Positions 43,401 through 55,900 of a DNA stretch of 64,000 nucleotides are shown piece by piece. This DNA is from Glandiceps talaboti. Lineage: Eukaryota; Hemichordata; Enteropneusta; Spengelidae. The first letter of the stretch is position 1. Every line of letters begins with the position of its first letter. The position numbers and the translations under genes are program-made. The notes below the pieces were generated by a model that did not search any database, was not told the DNA's origin, and saw only the letters and a list, made by a program, of their open reading frames with translations. The DNA is taken from positions 922,001 to 986,000 of the forward strand of contig NC_135555.1 in NCBI RefSeq assembly GCF_964340395.1, read 5' to 3'.

Positions 43401-44927
43401 ACAGTAAAATCAATGAGACCTGATGACAACTATATTGAAAATAAATCATTGACACAACTTTACCAAAATGTCTGGTTGTAATATTCAAAACAATGTTAGT
43501 GTACCTCAGTTATATGTCTACCTTTCATAGTTCATGAGGACAGCCAAGGGTTTCCTAAGAACATTAACCATGATGTCCACTTGACCTCTTAAGGTAAGGT
43601 TGATGTTATAACAATGGCAATGACTGTCCAAAGAATATGATCAAAACTCAAAATATTTGTATTTTATTGCTACTCCAGTCTGAGGAACAACGTAACATTC
43701 ATATAAACCTAACTTACATTTTGTTTTTATTTTTTTCTTTCGAGTATCATGCTTATCAAAATGAAAATCTTGATGACAACCTTTTCCTAAACGATATGAA
43801 AAAAATATCTCATCATACTTGGCTATGGTTCTGAAACCATCATCATCCTCTTTTGAACAGTTGAGGCACACATTCCTATCTGGTCCATGAACACTAGAGG
43901 GAGCTGTACTAATACATGTATATATCAATTATTTGCAAATGCCAAAAATGCTTCAGTGTCTGTTTACCTCTTGAAATCCACATCAGCTGATTTAAAAATA
44001 TCATAATAACAATGTCAAAATTTGTGTTTGTACATTTGCAGCTGTCTACTGCTGACAAGGCCATGGTAAAGCACTTTCCGGAGCAATCTTTATACAGCAA
44101 CTCAAGTTCAATTATCAATTTTTTTTTCAATAGAACACAACCACAGCTCCTATACACAAATTTTGATTCAAAATCTGTGTTTTTTCTCAAAAAATCTGCT
44201 TGGCTGTGCTTGTGGATATTTTAAATCACTTTTTTTTTTCTTAAATATTTTTCCTTCATTTTCTTATGTTGAAACAGCTAAACTCTTGTATGTTCTTGGC
44301 TGTCTATTTCAAATCGGGTCTCTTGTGTTCCATTCCTATTTGACTTTTGGCTCATTCTGGTTCACTTTCTGTCACTGGTGTGTACTTGAGATTGAATTTG
44401 CCTGTGAACAGAAAATGAAACATCAATATCTATAGATGTAACAGTATCAACATTTGGCTGGTATTTATCTATCAACTAAAGTGTTTCATGCAGAATTTAC
44501 ATGCTATTATTAGTGAGGGTTGTCTACCAATAAACTGAGCAACTGAATGAACTAGTAGTTTCTATTACAATTATTGTAACTTGATATGTACTATTCTTTC
44601 CTTGAGTTAGGAAATCACAGAGACAACTGACGGGCTTCTCTCCTCAAAAGACTGCTTTGTATGTATGTATCACATAAGCTATATCCATATATCATTATAT
44701 CATTATAAGTGAATAGATACATCTGAGCAATACAATGGACATGAAAAACAGAAAACAGACATAATATAACTAAAAGGATGGTAGACATACATGTACTTGT
44801 GCAATGGTTAGGTTTAGACAATCCTATCTAAAAATCATGAAATGAGATTCTAACTAAAAATTAGATGTATGAAATTCTATTCACTCGGACATCATCCACC
44901 CACCCACCCACCCACCCACCAACATGT

Positions 44928-44972
<45 letters not shown>

Positions 44973-45050
44973 AGTACATACGTACGTACGTACGTACGTA
45001 CGTACGTACGTACACACATGCGCACACAGAGCAAGATTTCTACATAATTT
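40421..45050 (-). other. Satellite fringe and presumed last intron / 3' end of the ZCCHC14-like gene
   Basis: Degenerate satellite-like units continue to about 40790 with GTTGCAGCATCAAC. A second degenerate repeat, TTGGCTGCAAGAC, occupies 41640-41840. A (GACT)n microsatellite lies at 43287-43350 and a CTCF-like ACACTAGAGGGAGCTGT at 43891-43907. The last coding exon of the ZCCHC14-like gene should be here on the minus strand. I could not find a convincing one; a phase-compatible frame after a TTTTCAG at about 42288 is only a weak candidate, with no similarity to the vertebrate end. Confidence 0.45.
44892..45022. repeat. Compound microsatellite beside a splice donor
   Basis: (CCCA)n, (CA)n and (CGTA)n follow one another, ending about 30 nt from the donor of the zinc-knuckle exon at 45055. 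In the minus-strand transcript this is TACG, then TG, then GGTGGGTGGGTGGG, the last able to form a G-quadruplex. If the intron is retained, the frame stays open through the repeats for about 55 codons. Confidence 0.92.
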
Positions 45051-45055
45051 CTTAC

Positions 45056-46911
45056 TTTGTAGGGCTTCCATGGTGAATTCTTTGCATTCATTAGCTCTGT
45101 GTCCAACTCCGCCACAATTGTAGCAAGTGACTTTCTTATGTCCAACAATATGGTGAGTCGGGTTTCCTGGATGTGCAAATAGCCCTAGTGGAAGAGGGAC
45201 GCCCTGAGGTAGCATACCCAAATTTCCAGCATTGCCAATCCAAAAATCACCAATGCCATTTTGGAATGGTGAGTGTGGCACACGTGGAGCATAACGATGA
45301 GTTCCTGGTATTCCTGGGCTTATTAACCCATTAATGTTAGGATGGAGAAAACCTGGAAAATTTGCATGTTGTAAAGCATTAGGCATGTGAGTTGCTGTAT
45401 ATCCTGGATTAGGAGGGAATTGAAAAGCAGCTGCTGTATTGTTGTTGAGTGGATTGTTGGTTGCACATGGACTACCACACGATGTACATACCATACTATT
45501 ATTTGCACTGTTACACGCATTGCCATTATTACCAGTATTGTTAAAATTAGCGCCTGGTCCTCTATTACCACCAAAGTTATTTCCATTGTGTGGAAAATTG
45601 ACGACATGGTTGCCATGATAATTGTTACCTTGGTTACCCCCATTTCCATAGTTGAGGGGAATGTTATTGTGCGAAGTAACGCCATGTTCAGCAGTACTGT
45701 AGGTATTGCTTGGCTGCAATGAAACACTTGGATTATGTCCAACACTTGGTGCAACCACAGTAGCAGGTGGCTGTAAACTGTTTACACCTGTGCCTTCGTT
45801 GCCTCCTCTAGGTGGTGCAGTCGTATAGGTTACATTTGTATGTGCAACTGTAGCTAGTGTTTTAGCAGTAGTGTAAATAGTTTCCACTTTGGCTGATGCA
45901 CTACTAGTTAAACATACAGTGTGAGTGCTGTGTACTATGGTAATAGGGATGGCAGGAGATGATACAACACTCTCTGGTTTGATTGATGGCACAGCTGGTG
46001 TAGATATAAGTGGTGGTAATGCTGGAACTACTGAAGTAACAACTGACATTGCATTAGTTGTTTGATTAGGTACGTAGGCCATGGATGTCTTGTAAGTTGT
46101 TACAGTACTATTTTCCATGCTGGCAGTGATCCCTGGTGATTTAATGACATGTTGAGATGAAACAGTAGTAGTACAAGTTGAAACATCACTTTGGTTTATT
46201 CCAGAAGGATTTGAGGATAGCTTGGGTGTAAATACCATTGCACTTGATCTGAGTGGACTTGTTGCATTGATACTAGTATTAACCTGTGTGTGTTGCCTAC
46301 TCTGGCCATCTCCTCCAGGTAGTTGCTGTATACTATGTATAGGCATAGCAGTTTGTTGTTGAATCTGTCTGAGAGACATTTCTGATGCTGGAGATGAGGG
46401 AGTAGAATGGCAATGAGAATGTGTACCTCCAGGACTCTGCTGTTTAGAGTCCTGACTACCAATACGTTCCATGGATCTTGATTTGACCACATTGCTGTAT
46501 GTTGGCATGACAGCAGGATGACTGGATGTCTTAGTACTGACATTCAATTGTCGACTTCTGGCAGGTAAGTCCTGCATACTTTGAGACCTTGAAGAACCAC
46601 ATGATGTCATGTTGGAGGGATGTACTCGACCTGACTTCTCATCCTTCATCACTGATCTCCTGGACAGATTGGACTCTGGTATTGAAAACGATGAACTTTC
46701 ACTAGCTTCTGAATCTGAAAGGAACGAATTCAAAATGTGAATCAGAATAATTAGCATGTCAATTGTGGGAGGCAATACACACACTGGATTGCAATATAGA
46801 TTCTTTATAAGTGGTTATGATAAGAGTGTTTCAGAACAGACAAACAGACAGACAGACATACAGAGACAGGCAGACAGACAGACAGACAGACAGACAGACA
46901 GGCAGACAGAC

Positions 46912-46954
<43 letters not shown>

Positions 46955-49900
46955 CAGACAGACAGACAGAGCCGCATACATAATGCACATCAATTTACAC
47001 ACAGATAAAATACACATTCACAGAGTATCTACTCTGTGTAACAGTTATCCTGTTCTTAGTTCAAACATCATGGTAACAATACAAAATTGACACAAGAGAA
47101 AACTGTATTAACTCATATGTATAGAGATCAACATTCCATTTTAGCTTTACTGTACAGTCTTACCTTTCTCATTTTCATCAGAACTTTCTCTTGGACTGGA
47201 AGGAGTTGATGAACTATCTGAACTGGAGTAGTCTCCACTGGGGTTGGTATTATGGTGCATGAATTGTGGAGTGGCGAAGAGACTCTGTACTGGAGGTTGT
47301 TGAGGTGATACAGAGATATGACTACTACTGCTATATGACCTGTTATGAGGTGGGCTTAGCAATTGTAATGCCTCTGTCAGTATTGTACGTTCAGTCACTC
47401 CATTCACACATCGTTTCCCATATAGTACCCTATGATAGAAAATGATTGTAGAAACACAATGATGAGCATAACCAGAAATGTTACAATACACTTAAAATGT
47501 TAGTACAACCACTACACAGCATGGGAGTAGCCATAGAAATAGACTCTTTGCCACCAAGAACTCAAGATTCAATGTTTTAATGCTACTCGGCTTGTCATGT
47601 AAATACAAATGCTCTCTCTGTACTATTCCTACTATTATTATTATTACACTGTGTAGTTAATATTGCGTTAGGTATAACCTTATCATTAAAATGCGGGTAA
47701 AGTCAAGCAATCCCCCCCCCCCCCCCCCATCTCCACCCTTCTCCTAGCATACACAGTCCCCATATTGTACAGACAGGTGTTCTTCACCTTGGAACCAGCA
47801 ACAGGTCTTGTATAGCTTCTTGTTTTGTCTTTCTCCATATCAAATCTCTATACAGTATCCAGACATTCTAGGACTAACATATGAAGGAGGCTTTATACTT
47901 CTCTGACTAAATATCTTACCTGAGCTGTTCTATGTGAGTCATGAGTTTCTTTTTAGCTCCATCTGTGATACCTTGCCATTTGTCCAAGTCCTCCATTGTG
48001 AGTTGCATGAGCTGAAAATATAACAGGTTGTCAATGAGAGAGTCAATACTGAAAATATAACAGGTTGTTGATGAGTGAGTCAAAACATGCATAATTAGGT
48101 ATTAACTTACAGAAGTGATGTGGCCATACCTCTAAAGTGCACTGGAGTGCAAATGTCTTTTATGGGTAAAAAATTTTGTTTTTACTAAAATGCATGCATT
48201 CATAGTACACAGCACAAAAATGGTATTCAAGAATGTCCTTAATGATTATAAACTATCTATCTTCATCTAGACTGAATATCAAATTATGTTTCCTTGTGGT
48301 GACAGAAGAAAACACTATGGTACTGGGGTAATACATGATAAAAGCTCATATGTGCAAATGTTTGGTCTATTACATAAATTTAACTTCATTTTGCACCAAG
48401 AAATATTAATAGCTCACCAAAGCTTTCACCAGGTATCCACCATATTGGTAATATTTGCTTAAAGAACTAAACAATGTGATCGACTTACCTGTTTGAAATT
48501 GAACTCTTGGAAATGATTTGAGTACTTATGTAATCTGAGACCCTTCAACCATTCCTGAACAAAAACGCCTGATGGTTCTTGTGGTCCAACAAAGCCACTG
48601 GGACTGTGCATTAGTTGTCTTGGTGATGACATTGATGAAGGAGAGACTGATGGAGATATGTGGGGAGAGGACAGTGGCGATGGCAATGGTGAGATTGCCA
48701 AAGGCTGATTGGACATACCCTGTGTGTATGTTGGCCTGTAATACAATCAGTATACACATATTAGTTGTACACTGGACTGTCGTACATAAAAATGTACACA
48801 TTTTCAGGAGTACATGTACACATGCACACACACAACAAATACACACACATACATACATGCATGCACGCACGCACACATGCATGCACACATACGCACACAC
48901 ACACACACACACACATACACACACACACACACATACACATCTTGATAAAACATTTGGAGCACACTTTGGTGATGGTAGAAAAAACACTTCAGAAAGTATG
49001 TTACCTAATGTCAGTATTATTACATGTAAAGGACAACCTTTCAACACTTCAACACTAAAACAATATAACATGTGACTTAGTTTACATTTTGCATTTTTCA
49101 CAAGGTCACCTTATGCGAGTAAACAAATAGCATTTGAATCTGACCTTAAAGATATGACAGACATGACAACAATAAGACTATTGTAAAATTCCTATCACAT
49201 ATGCAGCTTATATTGACAATCTTTTTTCGTTATCTTTACTGTTGGCATTGGTGCATGTCAAAATTAAACTTCAGTCATGGATACAAGTCAAAAATCAGAC
49301 TCATACACGCATGCAAGTCAAAACAAAAAAATCAAAATTACACTTCATACATGGAATCGGATGTATTTCTTTAGTTTAACTAACATAATACATCTGCACT
49401 AAAGTTTGAAAATATCAATTTGGATAACTGCCAAATACTTGAGATGCTTCTGTTACACACCATACAGATTCATTCTGGTTACACACCATACAGATTCATT
49501 CTGGTTCTACTGAACACACAGAATCATTAGGGAATATACTAGTACCATACTCTCAACACCTCTATGTTTTTAATCAAACTGTTTGACTGTTTTGTGGTCA
49601 CATAACTTTCTGCCCAATTGAACTTCAATTGAATGTTCCTGGTGAGTTTGAAGGTCTTGCTCTACCATATTCACTAGTTGTAAGCCTGATGACCCATACT
49701 CTATTACAAACAATGTACAACTCTTATCCTAAAGACTTGTTTATTCCAAGCAACACTTTTTATGACAGACTGAAATCATTAAACATTTCAAATCCAAGTC
49801 TTGAAATACACCACAATGTTTGAGTACTTATAACGAGACAGTTCCTTTACTTCATCATCTTATCAATGGAAAACAACTTGTTGTCATAGCAAAGTTTTCT

Positions 49901-52900
49901 GTAGCCCTTATATGATGCCTGTTGTGTGTTCCTGGACACAAAACCTTAACTGATAATGCAGTCTAATCCTTACCTGTTGGTTGTAGTGCTTGTGGACACT
50001 TTGTGAATTACAGGTTTTGACACAGCAGTTCCAGAAACATCTAGAAAGAGACAAATAAATGTACATATGTCAATGCTGTCAGTAGTAAGTAGAGTTGAAG
50101 AAAATCTGGATGCAGAGAGGGTAGTCTTTTTTTAAAAGGGCAGGAATTCTATCCCAGGTCCTTGCATATATAAGTAACTTTATCAGTGGCACTATGAGAA
50201 TCATTCATTGTTCTGGACAAGTTTTTCAATAGCTCTGCCAAATAATTGTTTTTCTTACCCAAATGATAATCCTAATTTGACCTGGGATTTGTTTTCAACA
50301 AAAATGGTGTTGTCAAGATTCTGGTGAACTAACCTTGACCAGCAGAACAATTAAATTACCATGGTAACAGAAGCATTTATTAGAGTGACAAGTGGATGTT
50401 ACAAACAAGTAATATTACACAGCATAAATAATACATGCACCCAACCCTTCTGGCTTGGAACTTGGAAGTGAAATCAAACAAGAGTATCTCTTGGTTTATG
50501 AAATTTCAGAGTAGTATTTTACTTGACAAACAATTCTCTTCTTGAAAGCATTTTTACATGTGATAATTTTTGCCACGTGTCAAACAATGTTTATTGAAAA
50601 ATATGGTAATTTAATAGCACTAAGCACAATGTTCATTCTGGTCAATAACCTTGACCAATGACCACTAGCACAACTTACTGCTACAAGCACTGCGTGGGAA
50701 AGAAGTGAAGATGTCAATCTTGATCAACTCCTCTATTTAAACGTAAAATTACATTTTCAGAGTAATATTTTACTATTACAGTATATTGTTACTAGTAGTA
50801 TGCCAATACATATTCTCATACATTGAGACAAGAGATTCCATCCCAGAAGGGGTTGAGTGCATATATTATTTATTCTGTGTAATATTACTTGTTTGTAACC
50901 TCTATTTGTCACTGGGATAAATGCTACTGTTACCATGGTAATTTAATTGTTCTGGTAGTCAAAAATGTTAAATTTGAATTTGATAATTTACACAAAATAC
51001 AAACTCACTTATATATATGGTTATAGTCAGGAGTGGCAATAACTTGACAAACTATTCTGCAAAGTTTACTTTTTTAATAAGATGATAAATCAAGAAATTA
51101 AAATTATCTTAAAATTGACATATCTGAAACATACATGCCACCTGAGTTAGAGTATTACTTTGACTTACAATGACTTTTTTTACATAAGTCTTCTCATATT
51201 TTAATGATGGGTGGGGTGGGGTGGGGTGGGGGGGTGGGGGGTTATGTACTTTGATGAAATCTCACCTTGGATTTTTTGACTGCTAATAGTTGTACTGGTA
51301 GGTGCAGGCATTCTGACAGCTTGTTGAGGCATGTTTTGTGGAGTGGAAGTTTCTTGATACTGGAAGAAATTCAGCATTTCTTCACATTGAAGAATACGCC
51401 GAGGTAAAGCTACCAATTGCCTAGAATTATGAAAACATCATAGTTTATATTGTTATATCATATAGTTCTATGCAGTCAAGGTAAAGCTACCCATTCATCA
51501 CTTTCTTGAACTCTGTCTGACCCATATCCTGGCATTCCAGGAGACACATAGTAAAAACCATTCAATCTGAACAAAAATTTCATATTTTTCAATATCTTAG
51601 TTCACTTCGGAAGCCACTAAAAATGTAAATCTTTGTTCTTGGTAGTGGTATTGTGATAATTAGGAACACAACGGTTTGACGGCATGTTTATAATTTGATG
51701 TAAGTTTAGTCAACAATACATCACATACTAGTTCAGTGTGAAACAAAAGTCCTGAAAGTAGACTACAGACTAAGAATAGTGACAACATATCACATTAAAC
51801 TGAATCTGTTCATGTTATTTGGATTCATGGAGCTTCTCTTTACACCTGAAGAATACCTACCATCCATGAATGATGATAATAACATAATTCAAAACAGTAT
51901 CATCTTTATAACATTGCATTTATAAATTCATATTTTCACATAAAAAAACATACAACAAACATAAGATTAAAGTCAATAACACAAAAACCCAATTAATCAC
52001 ACAGACATTCACAGACTTTACCTTGCATATTCTTTAACTTGTGGCAACACTTTCTCTAATTCTCCTTTGTGGGCCATCTGAGAGCTTTGTTTTGCTGTGA
52101 TTTGAAAAATGAAAAAAAAATTTATACATCAAGTTGCCATGGGAACTCAAAATAACAGCAGAAGATAATAATGAGAATGGTAAATTATGCAGAGCTAGGT
52201 GCATAGATTGCTGTTCCTGATATAACTACTGCTGGAATGGATCAGTTTACTCAATTTCATTTGTGTTCATGTGTGCTTTTTGCATGTATACATTTTCATT
52301 TCTTAATAAGTTTGTTCTCATAAACTTGGGTGTTTTTTTTCATGTTTTCAGCCAGTTGGTGTGGTTAGATTTTTGCAATGTAAGAGTTTCATTTGCGAGC
52401 ATATTTAAACTTGTGGGTAAAACGGTTCACTTGTTTGATTTGTTCCTGTGGAACCATGTGGTAACTTTTTGTATAATCTTTGACTCGTATCACAAGATTT
52501 TGTTTAAATTATCACACCATGAAGGAACATTTGCTGACTGCAGAAGATATACATATTTTTTATTGATGACTTTCATGGAGAATCCACAAATGTAGTTAAA
52601 TCACAAGGTCTATTTATCCTTTGCATTTCAAGAGTACCATAATTATCAGATTGTCAAATTATTGTTTAAATGACAATCATTCAAACTTTGAAATCTGACC
52701 ACAATGACAAGGTGAAGATCTGATTGTAATTAACATACTGTATTAAATCATAGAACAAAAGTAAAACTAAGACTATACCTGGCAGGTATGGCATATTGCA
52801 ATCTGACTGATGTGAACCGACTTCTGGTAACTGATTGAGTATCTGCAAAAACCAAGTGAAGGACTTGAAATTAGTAATATTTCAGGGTACATAGACTATT

Positions 52901-55900
52901 TAATATTGCAGCTAGACTACCAAATTAGCAGTAGTCCAGGACACAGACTACTGAACATTGTATCTACACTACCAAATTAGCAGCAGTCCAGGGTACATAG
53001 ACTATTAAAACATTGTATCTAGACTACCAAATTAGCAGTAGCCCAGGACACATAGACTATTAAACATTGTATCTAGACTACCAAATTAGCAGCAGTCCAG
53101 GGTACATAGAATATTAAACATTGTATCTACACTACCAAATTAGCAGTAGTCCAGGACACATAGACTACTTTATATCGTATCTAGACTTCCAATTGTATAA
53201 GATGGTAATATGTTAGACAAATGGAATTTAAAAGAAAAAGTGTTGCTAGAATATTTCAGATGGCTAAATCTGACTACTACGTGTAGAAATTCAATTCAAG
53301 TCCTTTAAGTACATGGCAAGATTTGATGATACATAACTATATCTGGTTGAGAAATATCATGTATATGCAAACAGATGAATCATAATTATGTAAACATAAA
53401 TATCAAGGTCTAGATTCAAAGGAATTTGTAAGAATGTCCACGGTTTGGACTAGGTGATATCACTATAGGAAACTTATTATTAGATAATCAAGTAAGTTCA
53501 ACACCAATATCTAGAACAAAAGATTTTGATACTATGAACCGTTACATAACGTCCTCCAAGAAAATACTTGTAATCTTAATCTACTACCAGTAAATTGACA
53601 CTAAATGGTACATACCACTTGAATATGGTAGCTACTAAAAAATTCCTCAATATATCTAAAAATCTTTACATGATGTTTTCTAAAATGTGTATATCCCTTA
53701 CTTTGCAGATCCAAATGAAATGGGAAAAATTATTTACACAAAGAAAATATTGGATAGTTGTTCTTTGGTGCTAAAAATTCATTTTAGGTGAATCATAAGA
53801 TTCACAGACAGAAAAGAGGACTCTACATGTACCTACGTGACACATATCACTTTCATTATAATAAATTACTGCTGTTATCAGTAAAATGATTTCCTGTATT
53901 AATACTCTTCTTATTCATTTATAGATGATTTATATACATATATAGGCCATCACTGCTACTCAAGATAATGTTTCCACAATTTTGGCTCCCATTACCCTTT
54001 AGATCATAGACAAGACGTAAACATATTTAGTTCAGATACCCAATTTGTTTTGATCTATGTGACATATACATCTCCACAGTAAATAGTTATTATATAAAAG
54101 CCATCTATGTCAGAAGTAATTATTGGAGGAAAGAGACAACATTGACTTACTCTACACTGAAAGGCAAACAATTCTCCATGTGTTTTACCAACAGTATTGA
54201 CGACACCATTTGACCAGGTTATCTGTAAAATAACAAGTTAAACCATCAAAATGCTAATACTGAAATTAACAAGATATAAAACATAAATAGGTATGAATAA
54301 TTAAGAATTCAGTGTTTTTGTTAAGGAAAACATGTAGGTATCTCCATGAGGGGAATAGTTCCAAAGGTATTTTACCTGCGGAATATTAAGGTAGAAGGTA
54401 TGGAAATACAAATTTAACAACATTCCCCTCCCCTCCCCTCCCCTCCCTCCCCTGTTACCAGGTCCTCAACCTTAGCAAAAACTCTGGTATTAATATCAAT
54501 CTAAATGTGTTGTTGTTTTCTTTCCTTTGTGCGTTTGTTTTGTTTTTGTTTACTTTTAAATTTTCAAAGTTTTGTACAATATGCTGAAACACAATGTAGG
54601 GCACCCAACCATTCTATAATATATATACTTCATTTCAAGCTTGAGTTCTTCCATATTGTCACTCATAAATGTATCTTTTACAAATATTAAGAGTGTAAAT
54701 TCATAGTTTTACTAAAAATTAAAGGAGTAACCAGTGATCACTTCAGCAAGAGTCCAGATAAAAAGTGTTCTGACTTGTGGGTAAAGGTTTAGAACCTGAT
54801 TGCAGCTAGTCTTTGATGAAAAAGTTAATACATTTACTCAGTCACCACTGAAAGAAATAATGTGACATCTATTGAAGCATTTGTCATTTCACTGAGTTGG
54901 GAGTTCAGAAAAAGAGGCCTAGCATCTCTGTTACCATGTCAACGGAGAATACAGCTGACAGGTATTGTAAGGCTACATCCTTTGAGGACCGATTACAGTT
55001 TAATTTGACCTCAGATGGTTGTATCAATTTGAAATCATGGTACATTTGCCCAGCTGTTGTGGAATCTTGATCTACACAGTCATGTTATAATAATATGCTA
55101 GAACAATTATATCATTATTATATGTATGCAGAAGGCACACAAACAGATATACATTCACACATCAATGGGACCATATAGAATCAACAAACAGGGAGGATGA
55201 GTAGATCAATTGATTTAGAGCAGAACTACATGGTATGTGCAGATCAATCAGTCTACTGTTTTCTAAAACTTAGCGGGTTTCAACCCATAAACAAGTTAGG
55301 GCAAAACAGTAGCTCTTTTGTCCAAATAATCTTTCAACAACTTTCAAGTTTCATACCATTTCTCCTAGGAGAATATGCCCATTTCAATGCCTGGGGCATC
55401 ACCACCAGTCATGATAGGGTTAATAAGTTCTTTTTTTGGGATTGAAATTTAGTTGACTTTAGCAAACGCATTATTTCACAGTAAAGTCACGTACTGCAAC
55501 TACCAGGGTAGAAGCTGGTCGATATATATTTTATTTTATATTTCACAAGATTAGAAATTTGTGAAATCAAAAGCTGAATAAAGTCAGTCAATTTTACAAT
55601 ATATGAAACATAAGTCAACAGTTTCTACCTATACATAAATGGTTTTCAGTATTGCATTCAAGTGTACATACCACTGGTATGAGTGCACACTGGTGCAAGT
55701 TATCACTGGTACATATTTATTGCACTGCAGTGTAAATACCACTAGTACACACTACCCTGGTACAAGTAATCACTGGTACATGTGTATCACACTGCAGTGC
55801 AAATACCACTAGTACACACTACCCTGGTACAAGTAATCACTGGTACATATGTATTGCACTGCAGTACAAATACCACTAGTACACACTACCCTGGTACAAG

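Noticed and set aside
44163-44435. 90-codon hydrophobic plus-strand frame
   Set aside because: T-rich sequence gives Phe/Leu-rich peptides by chance; no domain or splice context.
46756-47017. RQTDRQTD and SVCLSVCL open frames
   Set aside because: Products of the (GACA)n microsatellite on both strands.
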